A DNA stretch of 59,584 nt from an uncultured Fibrobacter sp. (GTDB taxonomy: Bacteria > Fibrobacterota > Fibrobacteria > Fibrobacterales > Fibrobacteraceae). The DNA lies in contig CAMKMX010000014.1 in the NCBI GenBank assembly GCA_946414025.1, positions 1 through 59,584 of the forward strand. Reading direction: 5' to 3'. Position 1 is the first letter of the stretch; the number at the start of each line of letters is the position of its first letter. Positions 1 to 8,192 of this stretch are shown here, piece after piece. The notes beneath the pieces are model-generated. The model did no database searches and was not told the DNA's origin. It saw only the letters and a list, made by a program, of their open reading frames with translations. Made by a program: the position numbers and the translations under genes.

Positions 1-169
1 CGTAGTGCGGAAGGCCCGTCGCAAACGGAGGGCCATCGTAGAAAGTGTACGGTTCAGTTTCCGGACGGGAGTCCAGCGACTTCTTGAACGATTCATCCTT
101 ATCCCACAGGGCGAGCACGCGCTCTTCAATCTGCGGGAAGGTTTCTTCTTTCTTTACTTCACGAAACAT
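1..169 (-). CDS. ileS: Isoleucyl-tRNA synthetase, N-terminal fragment
   Basis: Only the first 56 codons lie in the window and the gene continues past the left edge. IleS charges tRNA-Ile with isoleucine in the cytoplasm. The visible N-terminus carries [14 protein letters not shown], the start of the class I synthetase HIGH-box region as found in IleS; valyl and leucyl enzymes differ here. The ATG at 169-167 is preceded on the minus strand by AGAGGTAACCC, a good ribosome binding site, which fixes the start. The 5' flank is the hairpin and heptad region at 182-344, so any promoter lies in or beyond it. Confidence 0.9.
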   Translation of the reverse strand, partial: MFREVKKEETFPQIEERVLALWDKDESFKKSLDSRPETEPYTFYDGPPFATGLPHY

Positions 170-181
170 GGGTTACCTCTC

Positions 182-317
182 GGCCTTCGGCCAGGCTGTG
201 AGCCATGAGCGCGGAAACCTTCGGTTTCCTTTGAGCAATGAGGTTGCCTAGCTACGCTAGGCTTTTGTATCAGGCGCCTTTGGCGCGATTCTTTAGCTCA
301 AAGCACACGAAGTGTGC
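182..317. repeat. Array of five triloop hairpins
   Basis: Five short perfect palindromes, each with a 3-nt loop, begin at 182 (GGCC-TTC-GGCC), 213 (GGAAACC-TTC-GGTTTCC), 246 (GCCTAGC-TAC-GCTAGGC), 273 (core GCGCC-TTT-GGCGC) and 303 (GCACAC-GAA-GTGTGC). Their spacing is 31, 33, 27 and 30 bp. The stems share no sequence, so this is a repeat of structure rather than of sequence. It fills the space upstream of ileS. Short 7-bp-period words (TGTGAGC CATGAGC; TTTGAGC AATGAGG) sit between the hairpins. The function is unknown. Confidence 0.75.
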
Positions 318-320
318 GAC

Positions 321-344
321 CTCATACCTCATAGCTCATAGCTA
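321..344. repeat. Heptad tandem repeat (CTCATAG type)
   Basis: Three and a half units of 7 bp (CTCATAC, CTCATAG, CTCATAG, CTAT). It follows directly on the hairpin array and belongs to the window-wide family of 7-bp-period intergenic arrays. Confidence 0.75.
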
Positions 345-375
345 TTAGGCGTTAAATTTTCGGGCGTAAAGATAG

Positions 376-396
376 AAAAAGGAGCGAAAAGCGTTC
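376..396 (-). terminator. Possible terminator of the LamG-type lipoprotein gene
   Basis: On the minus strand a short stem GAACG-CTTTT-CGCTC with one wobble pair is followed by CTTTTTC, just past the stop codon at 400. The stem is only 5 bp, so this is weak. Confidence 0.4.
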
Positions 397-399
397 TTT

Positions 400-1761
400 C
401 TAGGGCTTGCTTTTTTCGTATTTTGCCCTTATCCACTCGGGGCTGCGGGCGCGGGTTTCAATACTTACGCCGTCGATTACGCCATTCCAGGTCTCGGTCC
501 TGATTTCGTTGCCGCCCACGCGGAATGGAACGCTCCGGTTCAGGTCATTCGGAACAAATTCCTGTGCATTGCCTACGGGATTGCCGTTTACGAACATGCT
601 CACCATGTGGTCTTTCGAAACGAGTACGAGGAACGCCCATTCTCCCACAGGGACACTGGTTGAATCGCCGAAGAAAATGGCTTCGGGATAGTTGGGCATG
701 CTTTTCATTACGGTGAATGAACCGGTGTTCGACTCAAAATGCCACTGGAACCGCGACGTGGAATCGCTCCAGTAGGCGCGCTGGCAGAACAGGGCCTGGT
801 GCTCTCCGTTTGGACCGTTCCATTTTGTCCACAGCGAAAGGGTGAAGTCTCCGCCGGTGGGGTTGAGTGTGTCCAGGTCTATATACTGGCCCGGTTCAAG
901 TAGCACGCCCTTGCCACTTACGCCCTCTACATAATTTACACTGTCTGCAATTTTTCCGTTGTGATCAAACACGTACTCGTCGCCGTTCATTTCGATGTCT
1001 ATCGTGGTCCATCCGGTATTGACCTCGCTTACATCGTTGGCGTGGGAAGATGTGAATCCGTAGGTTTCCCCAAGCAGGTCAAGGTCTGGATTCCAAAGGT
1101 GTCCTCCGAAGTTTTCCAGTTGCGGAAGTACCAGCGTGTCGCCGGCGTCCTGTATCGAGAACGGGATGTAACCCGTCACCGAAACACTTTCTGAATAAAT
1201 TAACATTTCTTGTATTCCGGGTGGAATCGAATCGAAACGGAAGGATCCGTCTGCCTGCACTTCGGCCATGAGGCGTGTTCCGCCGATACGGACCAATCCA
1301 GACGTTGCACCAGAAATGCTTCCCCGGACAGCCTTGTTCGTGCCGATGCGGATTTCTTCTGTCTTTTGAGTTGGCGGGAGAGAAAGTCCCGAAAGTGCAC
1401 CCGATTCGGCGTACAGGTAGAGCTCCGGCGTGGCCTGCTTGCCGATATGTTCATCGTCGGCGGGCATCTTGAATTCAAACTGGGCATTGGAATCGGCAAA
1501 GGTTTCCAGGGAATCGACAATTTCAATGCCGTTGTCCCAATACAGCGCAAGCCGTGCGGCGGGCATTTTTTTGCCCTGCATGTTGACTACGGTTCCGCAG
1601 AATACAACCGAGTCTGGTTCCTGTGCAACGGAATTTCCGATATCGGTAACGCCGCCAGCCACATCGTTGCTGTTTGAACAAGCGAGGAGGGCAAGGGTGG
1701 TGGCAAAGGCGGCCATCCACCCATGGCAAGGTTGTCTAAGCCAAACTATCAAACGATTCAT
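400..1761 (-). CDS. Lipoprotein with carboxypeptidase-regulatory-like and LamG-like domains
   Basis: The 453-residue protein has a type II signal peptide ending in the lipobox LALLAC (Cys near residue 28). After it comes the motif VAGGVTDIGN, closely matched in the lipoprotein at 12088 (VAGIEIGN). Residues about 50-130 (FCGTVVNMQGKKMPAARLAL) look like a carboxypeptidase-regulatory beta-sandwich. Residues about 300-450 look like a LamG/concanavalin jelly-roll (FTLSLWTKW, GEWAFLVLVS, VNGNPVG, NGVIDGVSIETRARS), often carbohydrate binding. Its ATG overlaps the stop of the upstream regulator as ATGA, and AAGGAGG precedes it, so the pair is translationally coupled. It is probably an outer-membrane-anchored glycan-binding protein. 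The ligand is unknown. Confidence 0.75.
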   Translation of the reverse strand: MNRLIVWLRQPCHGWMAAFATTLALLACSNSNDVAGGVTDIGNSVAQEPDSVVFCGTVVNMQGKKMPAARLALYWDNGIEIVDSLETFADSNAQFEFKMPADDEHIGKQATPELYLYAESGALSGLSLPPTQKTEEIRIGTNKAVRGSISGATSGLVRIGGTRLMAEVQADGSFRFDSIPPGIQEMLIYSESVSVTGYIPFSIQDAGDTLVLPQLENFGGHLWNPDLDLLGETYGFTSSHANDVSEVNTGWTTIDIEMNGDEYVFDHNGKIADSVNYVEGVSGKGVLLEPGQYIDLDTLNPTGGDFTLSLWTKWNGPNGEHQALFCQRAYWSDSTSRFQWHFESNTGSFTVMKSMPNYPEAIFFGDSTSVPVGEWAFLVLVSKDHMVSMFVNGNPVGNAQEFVPNDLNRSVPFRVGGNEIRTETWNGVIDGVSIETRARSPEWIRAKYEKSKP

Positions 1762-2603
1762 CCTTCGTCCTCCTTCGTGAGCATCTTGCTCATCGGGAAC
1801 GCCACGAGCATCATTTCGTAAATACGCTCCACGTTGGTGTCGTTGGACGCGCGGGCTATAATTTTTTTGCGGGCATCCTCGAGAATTTCTACGGCGTAGT
1901 CATAGGAACTTTTGCTCATGGCAAGGGTCGTGAACGTAGCAAAGCGTTCGTCCTTGGGCATGGATTCCACTGCACCTATGGCATGCTGTATGTACTCGTG
2001 TCGGATTTGCCGGAGTGCAATGGGTGGAATTTCTGCGGCGTCCAGCATTTGCGAAGTCAGTTCGTAGCGGTCGCCCTCTTTTTTCAAGAGTCCCCATTCC
2101 AGCAGGTTCTTCACCGCCTTGCGGGCTTCTTCTGTCGTTATTTGCGGCGTGAGCGACCGTGCCAGCACGCGGTAGTCTTCGTGCCAGTCCAGGTCAACGG
2201 CGAGTTCGCGTATGATAGGGTAGTACCACTTGCTAAAGTAAGCCTGCTCGCGGGTGGTGACATGGGTGAACTCGATCTGCTTGCGGATTTGCAGAATCTG
2301 TTTCCACGCCTGCTCCCGGATGTCCACCTGCTCTGCCTGGTTGTATTGCACCAGCGCCTCGAAGTATTCTTTTTGCAGGGGCTCGAAGTCCATGGCCTTC
2401 GAAATTTTCTCGATGGACTTGTGTGTAAGGTTGAATCGCCCGCGAATTACGTTCAGGCAGTAAGAGGAACTGCTGAATCCGGCTTTTGCCGCAAAGAAAC
2501 GATGGGAAAACACGGAGCGCATTTTCTTCTGCTCTTCGAAATAATCCTGCATGAACTTGCGGAAATCATCGTAGTCGAATAGATGTTCCAGTGCGATACT
2601 CAC
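1758..2603 (-). CDS. TIGR02147/DUF4423 family putative regulator
   Basis: The 281-residue protein belongs to the TIGR02147 paralogous family of Fibrobacter. It aligns by eye with the protein at 11240: both share DYDDFRKFMQDYFEEQK-like and FSHRFFAAKAGFSS-like N-terminal stretches, followed by a helix-turn-helix-like segment (residues about 35-75) and an alpha-helical C-terminal DUF4423 region. No signal peptide or membrane segment is visible, so it is cytoplasmic. A DNA-binding role is inferred from the N-terminus and is unproven. The start is GTG with GGAG immediately before it. It overlaps the downstream lipoprotein gene by 4 bp and is divergent from the secreted protein at 2822, sharing an AT-rich region with a perfect palindrome. 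Confidence 0.8.
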   Translation of the reverse strand: MSIALEHLFDYDDFRKFMQDYFEEQKKMRSVFSHRFFAAKAGFSSSSYCLNVIRGRFNLTHKSIEKISKAMDFEPLQKEYFEALVQYNQAEQVDIREQAWKQILQIRKQIEFTHVTTREQAYFSKWYYPIIRELAVDLDWHEDYRVLARSLTPQITTEEARKAVKNLLEWGLLKKEGDRYELTSQMLDAAEIPPIALRQIRHEYIQHAIGAVESMPKDERFATFTTLAMSKSSYDYAVEILEDARKKIIARASNDTNVERIYEMMLVAFPMSKMLTKEDEG

Positions 2604-2674
2604 GCTCCAAAAGATATAAAATTTTTACACACAAATCAATAAATTTTGTAAATATTTAGTATTTTTGATTTTAG

Positions 2675-2694
2675 TGTGTAATAAAAATTACACA
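2675..2694. promoter_or_regulatory. Perfect palindrome, candidate operator
   Basis: TGTGTAAT-AAAA-ATTACACA is an exact 8-4-8 inverted repeat. A further half site TTACACA lies at 2625-2631. Both are in the region between the divergent TIGR02147 regulator and the secreted protein gene, where an autoregulatory operator would be expected. The link to the regulator is inference; the same sequence is not seen ahead of the second TIGR02147 gene. Confidence 0.5.
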
Positions 2695-2821
2695 AATGGA
2701 GGCGAAAATAGGGCTTTTACACGCTTTTAACACGGAATCTTTTTCTACAGGTGACAAAAAACTGGGATTTGGGGCAAAGGGATTCTATTTATTGCGCAGG
2801 ACAATGTCAGGAGTGTTATTT

Positions 2822-5356
2822 ATGCAGAAAAAAATGACAGGATGGATAATCGCGGCGGCACTTGTCGCCGGAATGGGAGCGGATGTATTTGCCGCCAATG
2901 GCGATGCTTACGTTTGGCCTGCCTACCGTTCGGATCTGGATTACAATACCAGGGAAAATCTCGGAGATATCCAGCCGCCTACCAAGTTCAACAACAATTG
3001 TTCGGGCGTTACCGGAAAGAAGGCCGGTAAATGGTGGGCGTTTTATTGGGGCAAGGATCGCGACAGCCGCATTACCGACGTGACGATTGATTCAATTCTC
3101 AAGAAGTACGATACTGACTTCGAGTATCTGTACAATGAGATGGGGTGGGCGCCGGATGCCCAGGCGCAGGACGGCCAGTACAGTGCCGTTTACTACTATG
3201 GCTCGGGTACATGTGCCGGTGGCGCAAAGGAAGACACGACGGGCGGTTGGCAAACTTGGGTGGCAGGCTACACGGCCGTGGCAGCCTCGTTCTACCCGCT
3301 GTACAGTTTCAATACAAGTTGCCCTTACCACGATCGTGTGGCGCAGATGGATGCGATGATTCACGAGGGAATCCACTCGATGACGAACGGTTACCCCGGC
3401 GCGAAGGATGCACACTGGTTCCAGGAAGCGGGTAATACCTGGATTCAGCAGGATATGTTCAGTCATCGCGACGGTGTTTACAGTGGTATGGGATTCCTGA
3501 ATGCGGCAACGGTCATTGCCCCCTTTATGCCGATTGAAACTTATTCGGGATGGTTGATCGACGGCACGTTTGGTGGACCCGGCGGAAGTGCCGATAATGG
3601 CGGTGTTACGGGCAAGAATCAGAGGTACCTCTTGGGAGGTTCGCAGTACAGCAACATTTTCCCCACCTTCATGGGAACTTGGCTGGGTACGGGATCTGTT
3701 CGCTGGATTTACGGGAATGCTTACGGCAAAACAAAGTACTTGCTCGAAACGTACGCCCTCGACAAGGGGCTCGGCGAAGCGGGCGTTCGTCGCCTGATTA
3801 CGGAATTCCGCGCAAGGCTTGCACTCCTGGACATGAAGAAATGGTCAAACGAGATCAAGTCCCTGCTGAATAATAATTTTGGTAGCAATACCTACTGGGA
3901 ACAGGATTATTGGGACAACAAGAACTACAGTTACACCTGGAAAATGACACCGTACCAGAGCGTGACCGCGAACGGCGATTACCTTGTCCCGAACCAGGAC
4001 ATTACTCCGGGCTGGTCGGGCGCGAACTATATCCCGCTCAAGGTGCAGAGCGGAGCCAAGCAGGTGAGTGTGAGCTTTTTCCCGAACGGCAGCAATTCCA
4101 ACAATACCAACATGAATTTTTTGATTTGCTATCGCGCCACCGATGGTACCCCCGTTTACAGCGAACCTATTACCGGTGAAGGCACGGCGACGCTTCGGCT
4201 TGACAAGACTCCTTCTTCGACAGGCGGGACGCAGATGGTCTTTGCCGTGGTTGTGAATACCGACTTCCAATATACGGGCAATACGGAAATACGAAAAAAA
4301 CACTATGACTACAAGTTGAAACTTGAAAGTGGCATCAGCGGTGCAGGTGATGCGTACACCAAGTATTACAACGACTTTAAGTTGGATTATGATTGGCCTG
4401 AAATTGGCGATAGCCCCACTCCCACGTCGAGCAGTTCTTCGGGAACGCCGGCAGTGAGCAGTTCTTCGAGCAAGATTACGTCTTCGTCGAGCATCGTGAA
4501 ATCCTCCAGCTCTGCACAGCCCGCAAGTTCCAGTAGCGTCGTTATCGGCAGAGTCGATACATACAACGTGAAGGTGTCGCTCCCCATAGATGACAACTAC
4601 ACTCCCGTCACTGTAAACCTTGACGTGGCCGAGGTGGCCGCAAAGTTGGGGCTTTCCGCTTTGACTATTTCCCAGGCTGCTTTCTTTGCCCAGGAATCCG
4701 ACGGCACGGTTGTCACGAAATCCACGGCCAAGGAACCTGGACATTGGTTTGGCAAGGACGGTTCTGTGGTGGCATGGGGCGAAAAAGCCTATGTGTTTTC
4801 GGAGGCGGATGTTTCCAAGGGAACGCTTTCTATTGGGCATTACCCCAACCGCGTGAACAATGGCGAGACCTACAGTTTTACGCAGGGGTTTTCCTATAAC
4901 GGGAAACAGGTGCTGTTTAGGGTTTCGGTGACGCTCACTAACGGCAAGGATGGTGCCGAGATTGTTGTGGAAGAGTCCAGCAGTTCTACTGCTTCGTCTC
5001 CAGCCGGGCTAGCGGCTTCGAGTTCGTCGAGCGGTGCAAATGTAAGTTCGTCAAGTGCCGTCACCAGCGGGATGGCGGTCCTTATGGATGGCTTGAACGG
5101 CCCGGCGAGGAACATGGGGGTTTCTTACCGGCACGGGATGATTATGGTGCAGTACACGCTCCCCCAGAGGGACAACGTGAAAATCAGCCTGTTTACGGGT
5201 TATGGTGCCCTTGTGGCGCAAGAAATCACGGGCCGGTTGAATGCCGGAGTGCACACGTATTCCTTTGACTTGGCGGGGCTACCTGCGGGCATGTACATCG
5301 TAAAGGTCTCCTCCGGCAGTTACCGTGAGGCAAGGCCGATTAGCATTACACGCTAA
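2822..5356 (+). CDS. Secreted HExxH putative metallopeptidase with DUF4859 and C-terminal sorting domain
   Basis: The 844-residue protein starts with a Sec signal peptide ending near residue 25 (DVFA/ANGD). Residues about 30-400 form a domain with HEGIH at 181-185, matching the zinc-peptidase HExxH signature, and a downstream HWFQEAGNTW that could supply a third ligand. A serine-rich linker (about 536-574) leads to a DUF4859-like domain (about 575-716), a second serine-rich linker and a C-terminal beta domain (about 750-844: NVKISLFTGYGALV, LPAGMYIVKVSSG) like T9SS cargo sorting domains. The frame is open upstream to 2696, but ATG 2822 is chosen because AGGAG sits 8 nt before it and the signal peptide starts there. 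Peptidase activity is inferred from the motif only. Confidence 0.7.
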   Translation: MQKKMTGWIIAAALVAGMGADVFAANGDAYVWPAYRSDLDYNTRENLGDIQPPTKFNNNCSGVTGKKAGKWWAFYWGKDRDSRITDVTIDSILKKYDTDFEYLYNEMGWAPDAQAQDGQYSAVYYYGSGTCAGGAKEDTTGGWQTWVAGYTAVAASFYPLYSFNTSCPYHDRVAQMDAMIHEGIHSMTNGYPGAKDAHWFQEAGNTWIQQDMFSHRDGVYSGMGFLNAATVIAPFMPIETYSGWLIDGTFGGPGGSADNGGVTGKNQRYLLGGSQYSNIFPTFMGTWLGTGSVRWIYGNAYGKTKYLLETYALDKGLGEAGVRRLITEFRARLALLDMKKWSNEIKSLLNNNFGSNTYWEQDYWDNKNYSYTWKMTPYQSVTANGDYLVPNQDITPGWSGANYIPLKVQSGAKQVSVSFFPNGSNSNNTNMNFLICYRATDGTPVYSEPITGEGTATLRLDKTPSSTGGTQMVFAVVVNTDFQYTGNTEIRKKHYDYKLKLESGISGAGDAYTKYYNDFKLDYDWPEIGDSPTPTSSSSSGTPAVSSSSSKITSSSSIVKSSSSAQPASSSSVVIGRVDTYNVKVSLPIDDNYTPVTVNLDVAEVAAKLGLSALTISQAAFFAQESDGTVVTKSTAKEPGHWFGKDGSVVAWGEKAYVFSEADVSKGTLSIGHYPNRVNNGETYSFTQGFSYNGKQVLFRVSVTLTNGKDGAEIVVEESSSSTASSPAGLAASSSSSGANVSSSSAVTSGMAVLMDGLNGPARNMGVSYRHGMIMVQYTLPQRDNVKISLFTGYGALVAQEITGRLNAGVHTYSFDLAGLPAGMYIVKVSSGSYREARPISITR

Positions 5357-5407
5357 AGACTTTGCTATCGGGTCCCGAAATTATCCATGGGACACGGGGA
5401 CCCGTAT

Positions 5408-5433
5408 TATTCCAATTTGGAATATCTTTTTTT
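5408..5433 (+). terminator. Rho-independent terminator after the secreted HExxH gene
   Basis: Stem TATTCC-AATTT-GGAATA followed by TCTTTTTTT. The stem is short and AT-rich, but the U-run is good. Confidence 0.5.
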
Positions 5434-5452
5434 GTAAAAATAATACTATCGT

Positions 5453-5482
5453 GTGACATTTCTGGCGCAAAGCGGGTATATT
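5453..5482 (+). promoter_or_regulatory. Sigma-70-like promoter of the MFS transporter gene
   Basis: GTGACA (5453-5458), an 18-nt spacer and TATATT (5477-5482). The context GCGGGTATATTAGG resembles the promoter at 14242-14270. Confidence 0.5.
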
Positions 5483-5513
5483 AGGGAGGATGGTTCAATT
5501 CAAGGGAGGCCTG

Positions 5514-6902
5514 ATGTCCAACGCAAATCCGCAAATGAAACACATAGTGCTCATAACCCTGTCCGCCGCCATTGGCGGGTTTCTGTTCGGGTTTGACTCG
5601 TCCGTCATCAACGGGGCAAACGGGGCGTTAAAGGCACACTTTAACGCGACGGACTATGAACTGGCCTGGTCTGTCTCCCTGGCCCTTATCGGGGCTGCTA
5701 TCGGTGCGTTTTTTGCCGGGCGGATTGCCGACGCCTTCGGCCGCGTGCGTTGTATGCTTTTTGCTTCAGACCTGTTCCTGTTGAGCGCAATCGGGTCGGG
5801 CATTCCTTTTGGCATCCCGGACTTTATTATGTGGCGTGTCATCGGGGGGCTCGGTATTGGAATGGCAAGCATTATCGCACCGATCTACATTGCAGAAACT
5901 GCGCCAGCCCACTTGCGTGGACGCTTGGGCTCATTGCAACAGTTCGCTATCGTGATAGGAATTTTTGTAGCGCTCCTTTCGAACTACCTCATCGTACGCA
6001 TTGCGGGTTCGGCAAACAATCCGATGTTCGGCCACATCAAGGCATGGCAGGTGATGTTCTGGGTCGAAATTATCCCGTCGGTAATCTACGGCTATGCCGC
6101 CTGGAAACTCCCCGAATCGCCCCGTTACCTGATTCACAAAGGGCTCCTGGACGAAGCCAAGAAAGTCATTGCCAAGATCAATCCCGAAGGGGTTGACGAA
6201 GAGGTCGAAAAGATTCAGGGCTCCTTCAGCAATAAAAAGCCCGCCAAGTTTACCGATTTGTTGGAGGTCATTAACAAGAAGGAGCGGATCACTCCGGTTT
6301 TGTGGGCTGGCTTGGGCCTTGCTATTTTGCAGCAGCTGGTTGGCATCAACGTTATCTTCTACTACGGCACCATGCTCTGGCAGAGTGTGGGTTTTGGTGA
6401 AAGCGACGCGTTCCTCACCAGCGTGATTTCTAGCGCCATCAACTTGGTGATGACCGTTGCCGCCATTTTGCTTGTGGACAAGCTAGGCCGTAAACCCCTT
6501 CTGCTTATCGGTAGCGTTGGCATGGCGGTGACCTTGAGTACCCTTACGATTTGCTTTATGAGTAGCGGTGGCGCAGCCCTGTCTGATTCGGCTGCCTTTG
6601 TGGCCCTGATAGCGGCAAACCTCTACATCGCCTTCTTTGCGGCGACCTGGGGCCCTGTGATGTGGGTGATGCTGGGCGAAATGTTCAACAACCGTATCCG
6701 CACGATCGCCATCGCCATTTGCGGGCTGGCCCAGTGGTTTGCAAACTTCGTGGTCACCTGGACATTCCCCGTGCTCACGGGCGAAGACGGCTTTGGCGTT
6801 GGCCCCACCTACGGTATCTATTCCTTCTTTGCCATATTCAGCATCTTCTTCGTGGCAAAGTTTATCAAGGAAACCAAGGGCAAACAACTAGAAGATATGT
6901 AA
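5514..6902 (+). CDS. Sugar porter family MFS transporter
   Basis: The 462-residue inner-membrane protein has about 12 hydrophobic segments and the sugar-porter signatures: GFDSSVINGA in helix 1, GRIADAFGR in loop 2-3, PESPRYL after helix 6, QQLVGINVIFYYG in helix 7 and VDKLGRKPLL in loop 8-9. It resembles XylE/GalP-type proton symporters for hexoses or pentoses. The substrate cannot be read from sequence. ATG 5514 is preceded by AAGGGAGG at 5503-5510. An in-frame ATG at 5490 lies 7 nt after the -10 box and would be a leaderless alternative. The gene is monocistronic and converges on the MORN lipoprotein gene with only 11 bp between them. Confidence 0.88.
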   Translation: MSNANPQMKHIVLITLSAAIGGFLFGFDSSVINGANGALKAHFNATDYELAWSVSLALIGAAIGAFFAGRIADAFGRVRCMLFASDLFLLSAIGSGIPFGIPDFIMWRVIGGLGIGMASIIAPIYIAETAPAHLRGRLGSLQQFAIVIGIFVALLSNYLIVRIAGSANNPMFGHIKAWQVMFWVEIIPSVIYGYAAWKLPESPRYLIHKGLLDEAKKVIAKINPEGVDEEVEKIQGSFSNKKPAKFTDLLEVINKKERITPVLWAGLGLAILQQLVGINVIFYYGTMLWQSVGFGESDAFLTSVISSAINLVMTVAAILLVDKLGRKPLLLIGSVGMAVTLSTLTICFMSSGGAALSDSAAFVALIAANLYIAFFAATWGPVMWVMLGEMFNNRIRTIAIAICGLAQWFANFVVTWTFPVLTGEDGFGVGPTYGIYSFFAIFSIFFVAKFIKETKGKQLEDM

Positions 6903-6913
6903 TTGTGAATTGA

Positions 6914-8158
6914 TTAATGCAGGTGCATGATCACGGGCCGGTTCTTGCCGGCCTCTGTTTTATGGATGGTAAGCTTGCCCGTGCTGTCGTAGCTGAACTG
7001 TTCGCCTACACGCTCGCCGTTTACGAAGGAGAGGCTATCTCGTAGGACGCCGCTTCTGTACCAGTTGCGTAAAATTCCGTTCCGCTTGCCCTCTTTCCAG
7101 AAGGCCTCGCTTGCAAGCTTCCCGCCTAGGCTGTCGGGGTAGAAACTCCGGCTTATGGCAATCTCGCCGTTCTCCCATATTTCTTCGTAACGCAGGTCGT
7201 GCCCTTTCTTGTAGTACCACAGGGTGGCGCCCGAGACGGCTTTCCCGAGAACAGCGCTACTGTCCAGGGTCCCGCCTGGAACGCCCGCCACAAAGGATGT
7301 CTCGGCGCAAATCATTCCGTAGTTGTCTTCGCACTGGCCGTATCCGATTCCCGTGCCGTTCACGAACTCGCTTTCGATTACAAGGTGCAGGTGGCCGTCG
7401 TCCAGCCGCCAGATGGAATCCCTTGCTCCCATTTTCCAACGTTCCCGTCTGTAGGGGAGTAACCCGTCTTCGGAAGGAAGGTAGAATTCACGAGGGCCGT
7501 CCAGCACGCCGTCCGTGTAGCCTTCTGTAACAAGCCAGGAATTCTTTTCGTCTGCGGCGTAGGTGATTTGCGGACCGTTAAATACTCCGTATCGGCAGCT
7601 CGTGGAATGTCTTCGTTTTCCATTCTCGTAATACTCCACGATGATTCCCACACTGTCGCCACCATGACAGCTGTTTTCTTCTTGGAGTTTTCCGCTCTTG
7701 GACCATTTTTTCCACACGCCTACGGTGTCACCCTTGTCGTTGTAATGTTCCTCGAAGGCCTTGTTGCCGTTGTAATGAAACCCTTCCCAGTCCCCTACGG
7801 GGTGGTCGTCCTTGTAGTATCGCACCGCCTCCACCTTTTTGTCGCCGTAATAGCTGGTCCATTTGCCTTCGCGCTTGCCCTTTTTGTACTGGCCTATCAT
7901 AACCACGTTACCAAGCCCGGTCCAGCGCTTGATTTCGCCGTGGGGGACATTGTCCTTGTAAGGGATTTCGAATTCCTTGATTCCGTTGTTGTACCACTCG
8001 TTCCGCTTCAGGATTTCTCCATCGGGGTACACCCATACGGAGGTTTTCTTGACCCCGTTGGCGTGGCGCTCCACCACCTGTTCTTCGGCTCTTTCTACGG
8101 TACAGCCGCAAAAAAAGGCGAAAACACAAAAAAAAGTGGCAAAATGGAGGAATCTCAT
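6914..8158 (-). CDS. MORN-repeat (YwqK-type) lipoprotein
   Basis: The 414-residue protein starts with a lipoprotein signal peptide ending in the lipobox FFCGC near residue 19. The rest is a run of MORN_2-like repeats of the form (Y/W)xxGxxxxxxxY(K/N)xG: for example GQYKKGKREGKWTSYYG and DDHPVGDWEGFHYNGNK. In databases such proteins are named toxin-antitoxin YwqK-family antitoxins, but no toxin gene is next to it, so a surface scaffold role is as likely. The frame is open upstream to 8290. ATG 8158 is chosen because the signal peptide begins there. It is divergent from the gene at 8193, with 34 bp between the starts. Confidence 0.75.
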   Translation of the reverse strand: MRFLHFATFFCVFAFFCGCTVERAEEQVVERHANGVKKTSVWVYPDGEILKRNEWYNNGIKEFEIPYKDNVPHGEIKRWTGLGNVVMIGQYKKGKREGKWTSYYGDKKVEAVRYYKDDHPVGDWEGFHYNGNKAFEEHYNDKGDTVGVWKKWSKSGKLQEENSCHGGDSVGIIVEYYENGKRRHSTSCRYGVFNGPQITYAADEKNSWLVTEGYTDGVLDGPREFYLPSEDGLLPYRRERWKMGARDSIWRLDDGHLHLVIESEFVNGTGIGYGQCEDNYGMICAETSFVAGVPGGTLDSSAVLGKAVSGATLWYYKKGHDLRYEEIWENGEIAISRSFYPDSLGGKLASEAFWKEGKRNGILRNWYRSGVLRDSLSFVNGERVGEQFSYDSTGKLTIHKTEAGKNRPVIMHLH

Positions 8159-8192
8159 GGCATTCAAGGTAGAAAAAAGGTAATTTCTTTTT

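Noticed and set aside
182..344. T-box riboswitch in front of ileS
   Set aside because: No specifier loop, T-box sequence or antiterminator pattern was found; the region consists of unrelated triloop palindromes and heptads.
3845..4840. 331-codon open frame on the minus strand
   Set aside because: Antisense to the secreted HExxH protein gene; Arg/His-rich and without recognisable motifs.
6914..8158. Toxin-antitoxin module
   Set aside because: The YwqK name is only a database label; no toxin gene is adjacent, and the protein is a lipoprotein, unlike a cytoplasmic antitoxin.
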